DNA of 64,000 bases from Paenibacillus qinlingensis (GTDB lineage Bacteria > Bacillota > Bacilli > Paenibacillales > NBRC-103111). Positions 51,910 through 60,206 of the stretch are shown here, piece by piece (positions within the stretch are counted from its first letter, which is position 1; each line of letters begins with the position of its first letter). The position numbers and the translations under genes were made by a program. The DNA lies in the NCBI RefSeq assembly GCF_013204845.1, contig NZ_JABMKY010000023.1, forward strand, positions 1-64,000, in the 5' to 3' direction. Under the pieces are notes generated by a model that was not told the DNA's origin, searched no databases, and was given only the letters and a program-made list of their open reading frames with translations.

Positions 51910-53007
51910 ATGATGAGCAATAAACATTGGCATGTAGGCATTATTGGCCTTGGCGGTATCGGCGATTATCATATGAACAATCTTGCCAAAATTACCAATA
52001 CAAGCGTTGCCGCCATCTGTGATGTGAATGCGAATGCGGTGGAACAGGTCGGGGAACGTCTGCAATTGCCTGCTGAGAAGCGATACACGGATTATCGAGC
52101 GATCATTGCCGATCCTGACATCGACTTCATCATTTCCGGTGTTTCCAATAAATTTCATTGTGATATCCTCAAAACAGCGATTGCATGTGGCAAACCAATC
52201 TTCTCGGAGAAGCCTTTTACTCGAACGATGGAGGAGGCGGATGACTTACTTCGGTTATATGAGGCAAATCCGATACCTTGCATGATCGGCTTCTCGTATC
52301 GGTATAGACCTTGCTTCCAATATGTGAAGCAGCTCGTTACGGACGGTGCTTTAGGCCGAATCCGGCATATCGCTGCGCACTATTTGCAAGAGGAAAACGC
52401 GCCAATGTTTAATAAGGAATACACGTGGAGATTCAATAAAGAGATGGCAGGATCCGGCATATTAGCGGATATTGGCTCGCATATGGTGGATGCGGCACGC
52501 TTTTTTGTAGGCGAATTTACGCAGGTGTCAGGCATGATGACCACGTTCACGGATCGCCGATTGGATAAGCGAACAGGGGAATACGCCGAAGTTGATGTGG
52601 ATGATTTTACTGGCTTCCAGTGTGTATTAGAAGGCGGCGTGATGGGATCGTTTTATACCCATAAGAATGCAATTGGCACAGGGAATCAATTCAATGTTAC
52701 CTTGTTTGGTGACTTGGGTACGGTCCGAATGTCAGTCGAAAAGCCCAATGAGGTTCATTTGACGCTAAGATCAGGCGAGAATCTACAACTGACTGAGTCT
52801 GTCATTCACTTGGATGAGAAGTCAGTGAAGCCGATGCTGCAGGACTTTGTAGATTATTTGGAGCAAAAGAACTCTACTTCGCTCCCGACCATTATCGATG
52901 GATACCGTAACCAACAAGTGCTGCAAGCCATTATCGATTCAGCGCAAGACGGTGTAACAAGAAGCTTATCACACGTATCAAATGTGAAAAGGGAGGAGCT
53001 TGTATGA
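51910..53007 (+). CDS. Gfo/Idh/MocA-family oxidoreductase
   Basis: A 365-aa NAD(P)-dependent dehydrogenase of sugars or inositols. The Rossmann motif is GIIGLGGIGDYHMNNL (residues 10-25) and the EKP motif, holding the catalytic Lys, is FSEKPFTRTMEEA near residue 95. The second domain contains GSGILADIGSHMVDAARFF with the typical catalytic Asp-x-x-x-His region. ATG 51910 has AAGGGAG upstream; a longer opening to 51874 lies in the LacI gene. It overlaps the ThuA-like gene by 4 bases. Such pairs often make or use 3-keto sugars. Confidence 0.92.
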   Translation: MMSNKHWHVGIIGLGGIGDYHMNNLAKITNTSVAAICDVNANAVEQVGERLQLPAEKRYTDYRAIIADPDIDFIISGVSNKFHCDILKTAIACGKPIFSEKPFTRTMEEADDLLRLYEANPIPCMIGFSYRYRPCFQYVKQLVTDGALGRIRHIAAHYLQEENAPMFNKEYTWRFNKEMAGSGILADIGSHMVDAARFFVGEFTQVSGMMTTFTDRRLDKRTGEYAEVDVDDFTGFQCVLEGGVMGSFYTHKNAIGTGNQFNVTLFGDLGTVRMSVEKPNEVHLTLRSGENLQLTESVIHLDEKSVKPMLQDFVDYLEQKNSTSLPTIIDGYRNQQVLQAIIDSAQDGVTRSLSHVSNVKREELV

Positions 53008-53723
53008 TCCGAGTAACGATTTGGAATGAATTCCTTCAGGAGCAAAGAAAAGAAGAAGTAGCTCGGATCTATCCCAAAGGTATGCATGGAGCCATTGCTG
53101 ACGGTATTCGTCAGGATGGATTTGAAATAAGCTGTGCAACGTTCGATGAGCCTGAACATGGGTTAACCCAAGAAAAGCTGGATCAGACGGATGTCCTTAT
53201 TTATTGGGGACACGTTGAGCATAAGGGCTTCCAAGATAACGTCGTTGATCGCATATGCAAACGTGTACATGAGGGAATGGGGCTAATCGTACTTCACTCT
53301 GGTCATCATTCCAAATTGTTTCGCAAACTGATGGGCACTTCCTGCGATCTGCTATGGCGGGAAGCGGATGAGAAAGAGCGACTATGGGTCATGGATCCAT
53401 CCCATCCCATCGTAGCGGGAATTGGACCTTATATTGATTTGGAAGAGGAAGAAATGTACGGAGAGCATTTCGATATTCCTACACCAGAGGAATTAATCCT
53501 TGTCAGTTGGTTTCAAGGGGGAGAAGTGTTTCGAAGCGGATGCACGTATCGTCGTGGCCAAGGGAAAATCTTTTATTTCCGTCCAGGTCACGAGACGTAT
53601 CCTACCTACCACAATAAAGATGTGCAGCGCGTCATAGCCAATGCGGTGAAATGGACAGCCCCGATTCTAAGGGAGAAGACGTTTTACGGGCATCACATGC
53701 CGCTTGAGGAGATCAAGAAGTAG
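53004..53723 (+). CDS. ThuA-like protein
   Basis: A 239-aa cytosolic protein with the ThuA fold (glutamine-amidotransferase-like). It shows VTIWNEFLQEQRK at the N-terminus, DVLIYWGHVEHKGFQD, GLIVLHSGHHSKLFRKLMGT and GCTYRRGQGKIFYFRPGHETYPTYHNKDVQR. ThuA and ThuB (a Gfo/Idh dehydrogenase) act together in trehalose and related disaccharide use through 3-keto intermediates. Here the partner dehydrogenase is the gene directly upstream, overlapping by ATGA. Confidence 0.9.
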   Translation: MIRVTIWNEFLQEQRKEEVARIYPKGMHGAIADGIRQDGFEISCATFDEPEHGLTQEKLDQTDVLIYWGHVEHKGFQDNVVDRICKRVHEGMGLIVLHSGHHSKLFRKLMGTSCDLLWREADEKERLWVMDPSHPIVAGIGPYIDLEEEEMYGEHFDIPTPEELILVSWFQGGEVFRSGCTYRRGQGKIFYFRPGHETYPTYHNKDVQRVIANAVKWTAPILREKTFYGHHMPLEEIKK

Positions 53724-53739
53724 TGAGCTCATTGCAGAT

Positions 53740-53775
53740 AACAGCTTCTTTCATGGTGAAAGAAGCTGTTTGGCT
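53740..53775 (+). terminator. Strong hairpin, weak terminator
   Basis: AACAGCTTCTTTC and GAAAGAAGCTGTT form a perfect 13-bp stem around ATGGT, but only TTTGGCTT follows, so it probably attenuates or stabilises rather than stops transcription into the GDPD-like gene. Confidence 0.6.
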
Positions 53776-53840
53776 TACGAATTCAATCACGTACAAGGCA
53801 TGGCTTTCGCAACTATGATTCTTAATTGAGGTGAGATTGA

Positions 53841-54593
53841 TTGAAGACATATCCATTACTAACTGCACATACGGGGTGTATGGGCACACCTGATAATAGT
53901 TTGCTTTCTATAAAAACAGCGGTCCATAGCGGAGCCGATATTGTGGAAGAAGATATCCTGATAACTTCGGATGGGGTCCTTGTGCTTTCTCATGACGATC
54001 ATGTTTACACCGCAGATGGAACGGAATTTAAGATTTCCCAGATAAGCTATGCAGAACTGAGTCTGTTGGACATCAAAGCTCATAACGGGGCACCTGGTGA
54101 GACGATTCGGATCTTATCCCTGGAATCGGTGATGCCGATCTTGCGAGCATCAGGCAAGATCATGAATCTGGATTTGAAATCAGATGCTTGTGTGGAGCCA
54201 GTTTCTCGATTCGTTGAGGAAAACGGACTGCTAGAGATGGTCATTCTAAGCGGATGTGAGACCAGACGTGCCCATGATGTGAACAGAACGGATCCGCGCT
54301 TGCGCAAGCTGCTGAACGTGGATACGTCCTTATTTCTAACGCTAAATGAGAGGGAAGCTGTTCGCATTAGCTGCGAGGACGCCTTGAGCGCGAAGTGCTT
54401 TGGTCTCAACGTGAATTATCGGATTGTTGGGCCGGAACTCATTCAAGCAGCAGCCCGTCACGAGCTGGATGTCTACATCTGGACGGTCCATTCAGAAGAT
54501 GAGATGAAGCACTTTATGGAGATGGGTGTCAGGTCGATTACGTCTCGCAATATTTCGGCTTTGGTGCAAGTACGGGAGGGAGCTAAAAGATGA
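53841..54593 (+). CDS. Glycerophosphodiester phosphodiesterase (GDPD)-like protein
   Basis: A 250-aa protein of the GDPD fold. The expected HRG..PENT motif is AHTGCMGTPDNSLLS (residues 9-21), so the catalytic Arg is Thr11. The ExD metal pair appears as VEEDILITSDG and the second His as LSHDDH; a later acidic residue lies in MNLDLK. GDPDs normally hydrolyse glycerophosphodiesters; this variant may use another phosphodiester or act on a different bond. TTG 53841 follows GAGGTGAG. Its stop overlaps the start of the GH38 gene, so it is part of the same operon. Confidence 0.8.
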   Translation: MKTYPLLTAHTGCMGTPDNSLLSIKTAVHSGADIVEEDILITSDGVLVLSHDDHVYTADGTEFKISQISYAELSLLDIKAHNGAPGETIRILSLESVMPILRASGKIMNLDLKSDACVEPVSRFVEENGLLEMVILSGCETRRAHDVNRTDPRLRKLLNVDTSLFLTLNEREAVRISCEDALSAKCFGLNVNYRIVGPELIQAAARHELDVYIWTVHSEDEMKHFMEMGVRSITSRNISALVQVREGAKR

Positions 54594-57316
54594 ATTCGAA
54601 GCGAACAGCTCATATCATTTCCCATACACATTGGGATCGAGAATGGTATTTACCTTATGAGAAACATCATGTGCGTCTCGTCAAACTCGTGGATGAACTG
54701 CTGAATAAACTGGATCAAGATCCGAATTATCGCAGTTTTTTCTTGGACGGACAAACGATTATTCTTGAGGACTATTTGCAGGTTAGACCCGATCAGCAAG
54801 ACCGATTATCCCGTTTGATTCGGGACGGGCGGATTTTGATTGGTCCCTGGTATATCCTGCAGGATGCCTTCTTAACTAGCGGCGAGGCCAACGTAAGAAA
54901 TATGCAGATTGGTCACCAAGATGCGATGAAATATGGGTCTGTTTCGAAAATCGGCTACTTTCCCGATACCTTTGGTCTAGTGGGTCAGACGCCGCAACTG
55001 ATGCGGCAGTTCGGGATTACGAATGTGTTTTTTGGGCGAGGCGTTAAGCCAACAGGTTTTAACAACACCGTGTCAGATGGTGATTACGAGTCGTCGTTTT
55101 CGGAACTGACGTGGGAGGGCCCGGATGGTTCACAGGTACTCGGCATTTTGTTTGCCAACTGGTATAACAACGGATGGGAAATTCCTCTTGATCGCGAAGA
55201 AGCGAGGATCTACTGGGACCAGAAGCTGGCTGATGCAGAGAAATACGCGTCGATGGGTGAATGGCTCTTCATGAATGGCTGTGACCATCAACCGATTCAA
55301 TTGGATTTGCCGGAAGCACTTCAAGTTGCGCGCGAGCTTTATCCAGATACAACCTTTATCCATTCCAATTTTGTTGATTATCTGCAAGATGTTGAGCGTT
55401 CCCTGAACCGTGAGCTTTCCATAATAAAAGGCGAACTTCGCAGCCAACGTACAGACGGTTGGAATACGCTTGTGAACACCGCCTCTGCCCGTGTTTATTT
55501 GAAACAAATGAACCAGGCAGGGCAAGCGATGTTGGAAAAAGTGGCGGAGCCTTTGGCCGCTTTGGCACATGTCCTTGGAACGCAGGAGAAATATCCGCAT
55601 CATCTATTTACCTATGCGTGGAAAACACTGATGCAAAACCATCCGCATGACAGCATATGCGGATGTTCCGTAGACGAAGTACACCGTGAAATGGTGACGC
55701 GGTTTGAGAAAAGCCGGCATGTGGCAGAAGCCATCATCGACGAAAGCAAACGAGCTATTGCCCGCATGATCGATACATCGGGCTTTGCCAACATGGGCGA
55801 ACATGCGCTGCCCTTCATCGTTATGAATACCTCCGGTTGGGAACGCAGCGGTGTTGTACATATTGAGCTTGACGCCTTGCGTTTGTACTTCCGTGACGGT
55901 TACACACCTGACGAAGCGAGTAAGGCCATCCAAGCTATGGATCTCTCGGGTATGACCCTGATGGATGAAAACGCGAACGTCATGGCATGCACGGTGCAGG
56001 ATCTTGGACTGCAATTTGGATATGATTTGCCGGAAGATAAGTTCCGTCAACCCTATATGTGCCGCAAAGTGAGGCTTACCTTTGAAGCGGAGCATGTACC
56101 TGCGTTAGGGCTGAAAGCTTATGCCTGGGTGAAACGTGAAGCAGAAATGCCTGCTTCCTCGCTACTAGTGGGAGATCGCGTGCTGGAAAATGAGATGCTC
56201 AAAGTCGAGGTCAACGCGAACGGTTCATTCAACGTAACTGACAAGACGAATGGCCGTGTTTATCGGGATTTAGGCATCTATGAGAATAGTGGGGATATCG
56301 GCAATGAATACATGTACAAACAGCCGGATAGTGAAACTCCGCGAACGACTTATGAGCTGGCTGCGCAAATTCGAGTAGTAGAAGATACGGCGTACCAAGC
56401 ATCTATTGTAATTGTACATGATTGGGAATTACCTGCATCTGCAAACGAAGTGCTCGAGGAAGAGCAACGGAAATTGAGCTACTTCGGGACGCGAAAAGCA
56501 CAGCGCTCAACCCGCATGGTACCCATGCAGATCCGCACGGTTATCAGCTTAAGCCGCAGGGGGCAAGGGGTAGCCATTACAGCTACCTTTAACAACCAAG
56601 CGAAGGACCATCGGTTACGGATGCTTTTCCCAACAGATTTGAACACACGGATTCATTGTGTCGACACGATGTTTGAAGTCCCGCAGCGCGGCAATGAGCC
56701 GGCGGCAGAATGGCAGAACCCCAGCAATACACAGCATCAGCAGGCTTTCGTTGATCTCAGTGAAGCCGGGGCAGGCTTGGTTGTCGCCAATGTAGGCCTG
56801 AACGAATACGAGGTATTGCGTGACGTCCGCAATACGGTTGCGATAACACTGCTCCGAGCTGTTGGTGAGCTTGGCGATTGGGGCTTGTTCCCGACGCCAG
56901 AAGCACAATGTCTGGGTGAACACACCGTACGGATGTTGGTCATTCCACATAACGGGGATGGTATTCTGTCGGGCGCTTATGCGGAGGCTTATCAGTTCCA
57001 AATTCCATGGACATCTTGCCAGACAGATTCCCATCTTGGAAGGATTTCACCTTCGTTTGCCCCTTTCCAGTGGGAAGGTCGTGAGTTGGCATTTTCCTCT
57101 ATGAAAATGAAAGAAGGAACGGAGGAGCTCTTGCTGCGTTGGTACAATATGAGCGACCAAAAGGTTAGCTTGCAGGTAAACTCTCATATTTCGTATAACA
57201 AGTTCTACAGGAGTTCAATCAGAGAAGAGCAGGGATCGCGCATCGAAGCTGAGTCTAATGATCAAATTCAATTGTCAGTTAGCCCATGTGAAATTGTGAC
57301 GATCGGGATTCATTGA
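54590..57316 (+). CDS. GH38 alpha-mannosidase
   Basis: A 908-aa cytosolic enzyme. The N-terminal catalytic domain opens with ISHTHWDREWYLPY (zinc His14 and Asp16 by family analogy), and the nucleophile Asp126 lies in GYFPDTFG. A helical middle domain (about 300-385, with HPHDSICGCSVDEVH) and the C-terminal beta domains follow. The size fits bacterial GH38 enzymes such as MngB, which cleave alpha-mannosyl-glycerate or alpha-mannosides. It overlaps the GDPD-like gene by 4 bases. The presence of two GH38-like genes suggests an alpha-mannosyl compound as substrate of the operon. Confidence 0.92.
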   Translation: MNSKRTAHIISHTHWDREWYLPYEKHHVRLVKLVDELLNKLDQDPNYRSFFLDGQTIILEDYLQVRPDQQDRLSRLIRDGRILIGPWYILQDAFLTSGEANVRNMQIGHQDAMKYGSVSKIGYFPDTFGLVGQTPQLMRQFGITNVFFGRGVKPTGFNNTVSDGDYESSFSELTWEGPDGSQVLGILFANWYNNGWEIPLDREEARIYWDQKLADAEKYASMGEWLFMNGCDHQPIQLDLPEALQVARELYPDTTFIHSNFVDYLQDVERSLNRELSIIKGELRSQRTDGWNTLVNTASARVYLKQMNQAGQAMLEKVAEPLAALAHVLGTQEKYPHHLFTYAWKTLMQNHPHDSICGCSVDEVHREMVTRFEKSRHVAEAIIDESKRAIARMIDTSGFANMGEHALPFIVMNTSGWERSGVVHIELDALRLYFRDGYTPDEASKAIQAMDLSGMTLMDENANVMACTVQDLGLQFGYDLPEDKFRQPYMCRKVRLTFEAEHVPALGLKAYAWVKREAEMPASSLLVGDRVLENEMLKVEVNANGSFNVTDKTNGRVYRDLGIYENSGDIGNEYMYKQPDSETPRTTYELAAQIRVVEDTAYQASIVIVHDWELPASANEVLEEEQRKLSYFGTRKAQRSTRMVPMQIRTVISLSRRGQGVAITATFNNQAKDHRLRMLFPTDLNTRIHCVDTMFEVPQRGNEPAAEWQNPSNTQHQQAFVDLSEAGAGLVVANVGLNEYEVLRDVRNTVAITLLRAVGELGDWGLFPTPEAQCLGEHTVRMLVIPHNGDGILSGAYAEAYQFQIPWTSCQTDSHLGRISPSFAPFQWEGRELAFSSMKMKEGTEELLLRWYNMSDQKVSLQVNSHISYNKFYRSSIREEQGSRIEAESNDQIQLSVSPCEIVTIGIH

Positions 57317-57344
57317 TAATTTATAGATATCGGAGGAGAGAACA

Positions 57345-59921
57345 GTGAGGCAACTAGAGAAGATATATGTTGTTTTTAAAACTCATGTAGACTTGGGTTT
57401 CACGGACTTGGCCAGCAACGTCATCTCCCAATATAGAGAAGAAATGATGAATGATGTTCTAGCTGTCTGTGAAGACACGATGAAGGATGGACCAGACCAT
57501 CACTATGTGTGGACACTGCCTGCATGGATGCTGAAAGAATGTTTGGATACGCCGGATGTGGGTAGAAAGGAAAGAATGGAAGCCTTGATTAGGAACGGAC
57601 AACTGCGTTGGCATGGGCTTCCGTTTACGACACATACGGAGTTTTGCGGCACCGAGGAGTATATTAGAGGGCTCTACATCTCAGAAAAGCTTCGCGAATC
57701 ATATGGACACACAGCGATTGCCGCCAAAATGACAGATGTCCCCGGTCATACCTGGATGCTGCCCACCTTATTGAAAAACGCAGGCATTGAATTTTTGCAT
57801 CTGGGCGTAAATGCGTGTTCTTCACCGGTTGATTTGCCACGGTTATTTCACTGGGAAGGACCGGATGGCAGCAGGGTCTTAACCTATTATTCCAAGGGGG
57901 CCTATGGCACAGACCTGACGCCGCCTGATGATTGGCCTTATCCGATTTGGATAGCGCTGCTGCAAACACAAGACAACTATGGTCCACAGGATGGCTCCGT
58001 GGTGCAAGACTTGTTGGATGAGATTGCGAGTAAGTATCCCGATACCGAGGTGAAAATCGGGACCATGGACGACTTTGCACGTGATTTTGTCGCCAGAGAG
58101 TATTCAGATATCCCAGTAATTCGCAAGGATTTGGCCGATACCTGGATTCATGGAATTGGCACTTATCCAGAAGAAGTGTCCCGTGTACGGCGGATGCGCT
58201 CGGATATTGCAACACGCGAAAGCTTGTCCACGCTTGAGCAGCTGCAAGGGATGCGTGAAGAAGATCACGCGGCTGCCATAGCGGAGGCGTATGAACACAC
58301 GCTGTTATTCGGCGAACATACGTGGGGGATCGATATCAAATCGAATTTACTGCCTGGACGCAACAGCCAGCGTGCTTTTGGAAAGGCCGCGATTGAGAAA
58401 GACAGAGCGATGTTTCCAGACTCCTATCTTAAGACGGAGGCTTCTTGGGCTGAACAAAGAAATTACATAGATCAAGCAGAGAAAGCGTTAAGCGAAGTTC
58501 AACCTTTTACAGCCATAGATTCGAATATTATTGGCGTGTATAACCCGCTTGCTTGGGAACGACAGCATGTGAAGATCACCCTTGAGCAGCGGAAGCACGG
58601 TACACTGACAGATAGAGAAACGAAGGAATCCTATTTCGTGAATGAAACGGGCGAGGCCAACGTTGGAGAGTTAGCACCGATGGGGTATCGAACTTTTGAG
58701 TATGCGCAAAGCATGGTTGACGCTCATTCAGATATCATCGCAGTGAAAGACGCAGAGAACGCGATATTAGAAAACGATGCGATACGCATCGTGGTCAGCG
58801 CGCAGTCAGGCTGTATAACTAGCTTTTATGACAAGCAGAATCAGAAGGAATGGGCGATTAACGGAAGGTTCGCGCAATACGAATACGATGTTTACGGGAA
58901 AGAAGATATCCTGAATTTTGTGAAAACATACAGCTATGATCTCATGGATTGGTATGTGAACGATTTTGGTAAACCAGGTTACCCTAGAATTGATCATAAG
59001 GGATATGGGCTGCATCTTGCAGATGTTAAAATTTCAAATGGCGTAGGCTGGGGCAGCATTGAAACAGTCTTCACGACGCCAACTGAAAGCTATGAGGAGT
59101 TTGGAAACGGGGAAGAGATCCGCGTAGTAATGCGTTTGGAAGCTGACCAACCATTTGCTGATATGCAGTTGGCCGTTGATCGTAAAGCCTCTACTGCGTA
59201 TGCCGAGAGTGGGCACTTTACGTTTGCTCTGAACGCAGATCATCCGGCGTATCGATTCCAAAAATTAGGCAGTGTTGTTAATCCGGTTGCCGATATTGAG
59301 AAAGGTGCGAATACACGCCTTCACTGCGCTAGCCAATGGGTAGATGTACAGGATGAACAAGTGGGACTGGCGATTATCCCCTTCGATACACCGTTATTTT
59401 CCATTGGTGAGAAGGGAATTTACCAGTATGCCAAAGAAGTGTACGTACCCGAACAACCAATCCTTCATTTCAACTTATTTAACAATCAATGGGGGACGAA
59501 CTTCCCGCAATGGATCAGCGGCAGTTTCCAGTATGCCTTCCGACTAGTTCCTCATACGGGGGATTGGAAGGCAGGACACGTTCAGCAGCTAGCGGCCGAA
59601 GCCTGTATGCCGGCTCAGGTGATAGCAGGTTGGAAGCCTTCAGGACCCTCAAGCTATCAATTTCTGACAGAAGGTGTAGAGGGGATCCATGTCTTATCCT
59701 TCAAAAAAGCGGAGCAAGGCGATGCCTACATCTTACGCTTCCAAAACCTGCTCGATACATGCTCAGCGGTAAAGCTTCCATTCACGGAGTCTATAGCAGA
59801 TGTGAAGGAATGTGATCTGGTCGAGCGGACGAAGGAAACGAAAATAGAGTTTGGCAGAGATCACTTTGCCGTGACGATGAATCCTTTTGAAATTAAAACG
59901 ATGAAGCTTTGGTTTGTTTGA
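57345..59921 (+). CDS. DUF5054-family, GH38-like protein
   Basis: An 858-aa protein that looks like a distant relative of GH38. The N-terminus YVVFKTHVDLGFTD (His14, Asp16) and AKMTDVPGHTWMLP (Asp131) match the metal-binding and nucleophile positions of GH38. The middle part, with LLFGEHTWGIDIK, and the beta-rich C-terminal half resemble the same architecture. The family (DUF5054) has no well-known activity; an alpha-mannosidase or related glycosidase is plausible. GTG 57345 follows AGGAGAG, 28 bases after the GH38 gene. A terminator follows, closing the operon. Confidence 0.82.
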   Translation: MRQLEKIYVVFKTHVDLGFTDLASNVISQYREEMMNDVLAVCEDTMKDGPDHHYVWTLPAWMLKECLDTPDVGRKERMEALIRNGQLRWHGLPFTTHTEFCGTEEYIRGLYISEKLRESYGHTAIAAKMTDVPGHTWMLPTLLKNAGIEFLHLGVNACSSPVDLPRLFHWEGPDGSRVLTYYSKGAYGTDLTPPDDWPYPIWIALLQTQDNYGPQDGSVVQDLLDEIASKYPDTEVKIGTMDDFARDFVAREYSDIPVIRKDLADTWIHGIGTYPEEVSRVRRMRSDIATRESLSTLEQLQGMREEDHAAAIAEAYEHTLLFGEHTWGIDIKSNLLPGRNSQRAFGKAAIEKDRAMFPDSYLKTEASWAEQRNYIDQAEKALSEVQPFTAIDSNIIGVYNPLAWERQHVKITLEQRKHGTLTDRETKESYFVNETGEANVGELAPMGYRTFEYAQSMVDAHSDIIAVKDAENAILENDAIRIVVSAQSGCITSFYDKQNQKEWAINGRFAQYEYDVYGKEDILNFVKTYSYDLMDWYVNDFGKPGYPRIDHKGYGLHLADVKISNGVGWGSIETVFTTPTESYEEFGNGEEIRVVMRLEADQPFADMQLAVDRKASTAYAESGHFTFALNADHPAYRFQKLGSVVNPVADIEKGANTRLHCASQWVDVQDEQVGLAIIPFDTPLFSIGEKGIYQYAKEVYVPEQPILHFNLFNNQWGTNFPQWISGSFQYAFRLVPHTGDWKAGHVQQLAAEACMPAQVIAGWKPSGPSSYQFLTEGVEGIHVLSFKKAEQGDAYILRFQNLLDTCSAVKLPFTESIADVKECDLVERTKETKIEFGRDHFAVTMNPFEIKTMKLWFV

Positions 59922-59930
59922 AATTGAAGC

Positions 59931-59970
59931 AGGAGCTAGGCGGTTTATAGGCGCTTAGCTCCTTTTTTTT
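59931..59970 (+). terminator. Operon-end terminator of the AGGAGCTAxGCG type
   Basis: AGGAGCTAGGCG pairs with CGCTTAGCTCCT around TTTATAGG-type loop bases, followed by eight T. Nearly the same stem is found at 32142. Confidence 0.85.
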
Positions 59971-59993
59971 GACGATCATCGCCCAAAGCTGCG

Positions 59994-60178
59994 TTAGTCC
60001 GATTTCTCCGAACTAAATCGGGGTTTTGTTGCCAAAAAGGTATATAGTCAGATTCTACCGAATTATTTCCCCATTTTTTACGAGGAAAGGCCGTTTGGGT
60101 CGATATAGTTGGGATTTTTCGGACTAATTGCGGCTTTAGGGTGCTGGGAGGCAAATTAGTTAGGTTTTTTCGGACTAA
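59994..60178. repeat. Cluster of TTTTTCGGACTAA-type intergenic repeats
   Basis: Copies end in TCGGACTAA at about 60107-60127 and 60158-60178 on this strand. An inverted copy (TTAGTCCGATTT) at 59994-60016 forms a loose palindrome, and a decayed one (AGTCAGATTCTACCG) lies near 60047. The 32014 block has the same core. Confidence 0.65.
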
Positions 60179-60206
60179 TTCGTTTCGAGTGGCGCGCTGG
60201 GAATAT

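Noticed and set aside
57664-58215. Long antisense open frame (about 183 codons) inside the DUF5054 gene
   Set aside because: It is the reverse complement of a well-supported coding region, has no ribosome binding site and encodes no recognisable domain.
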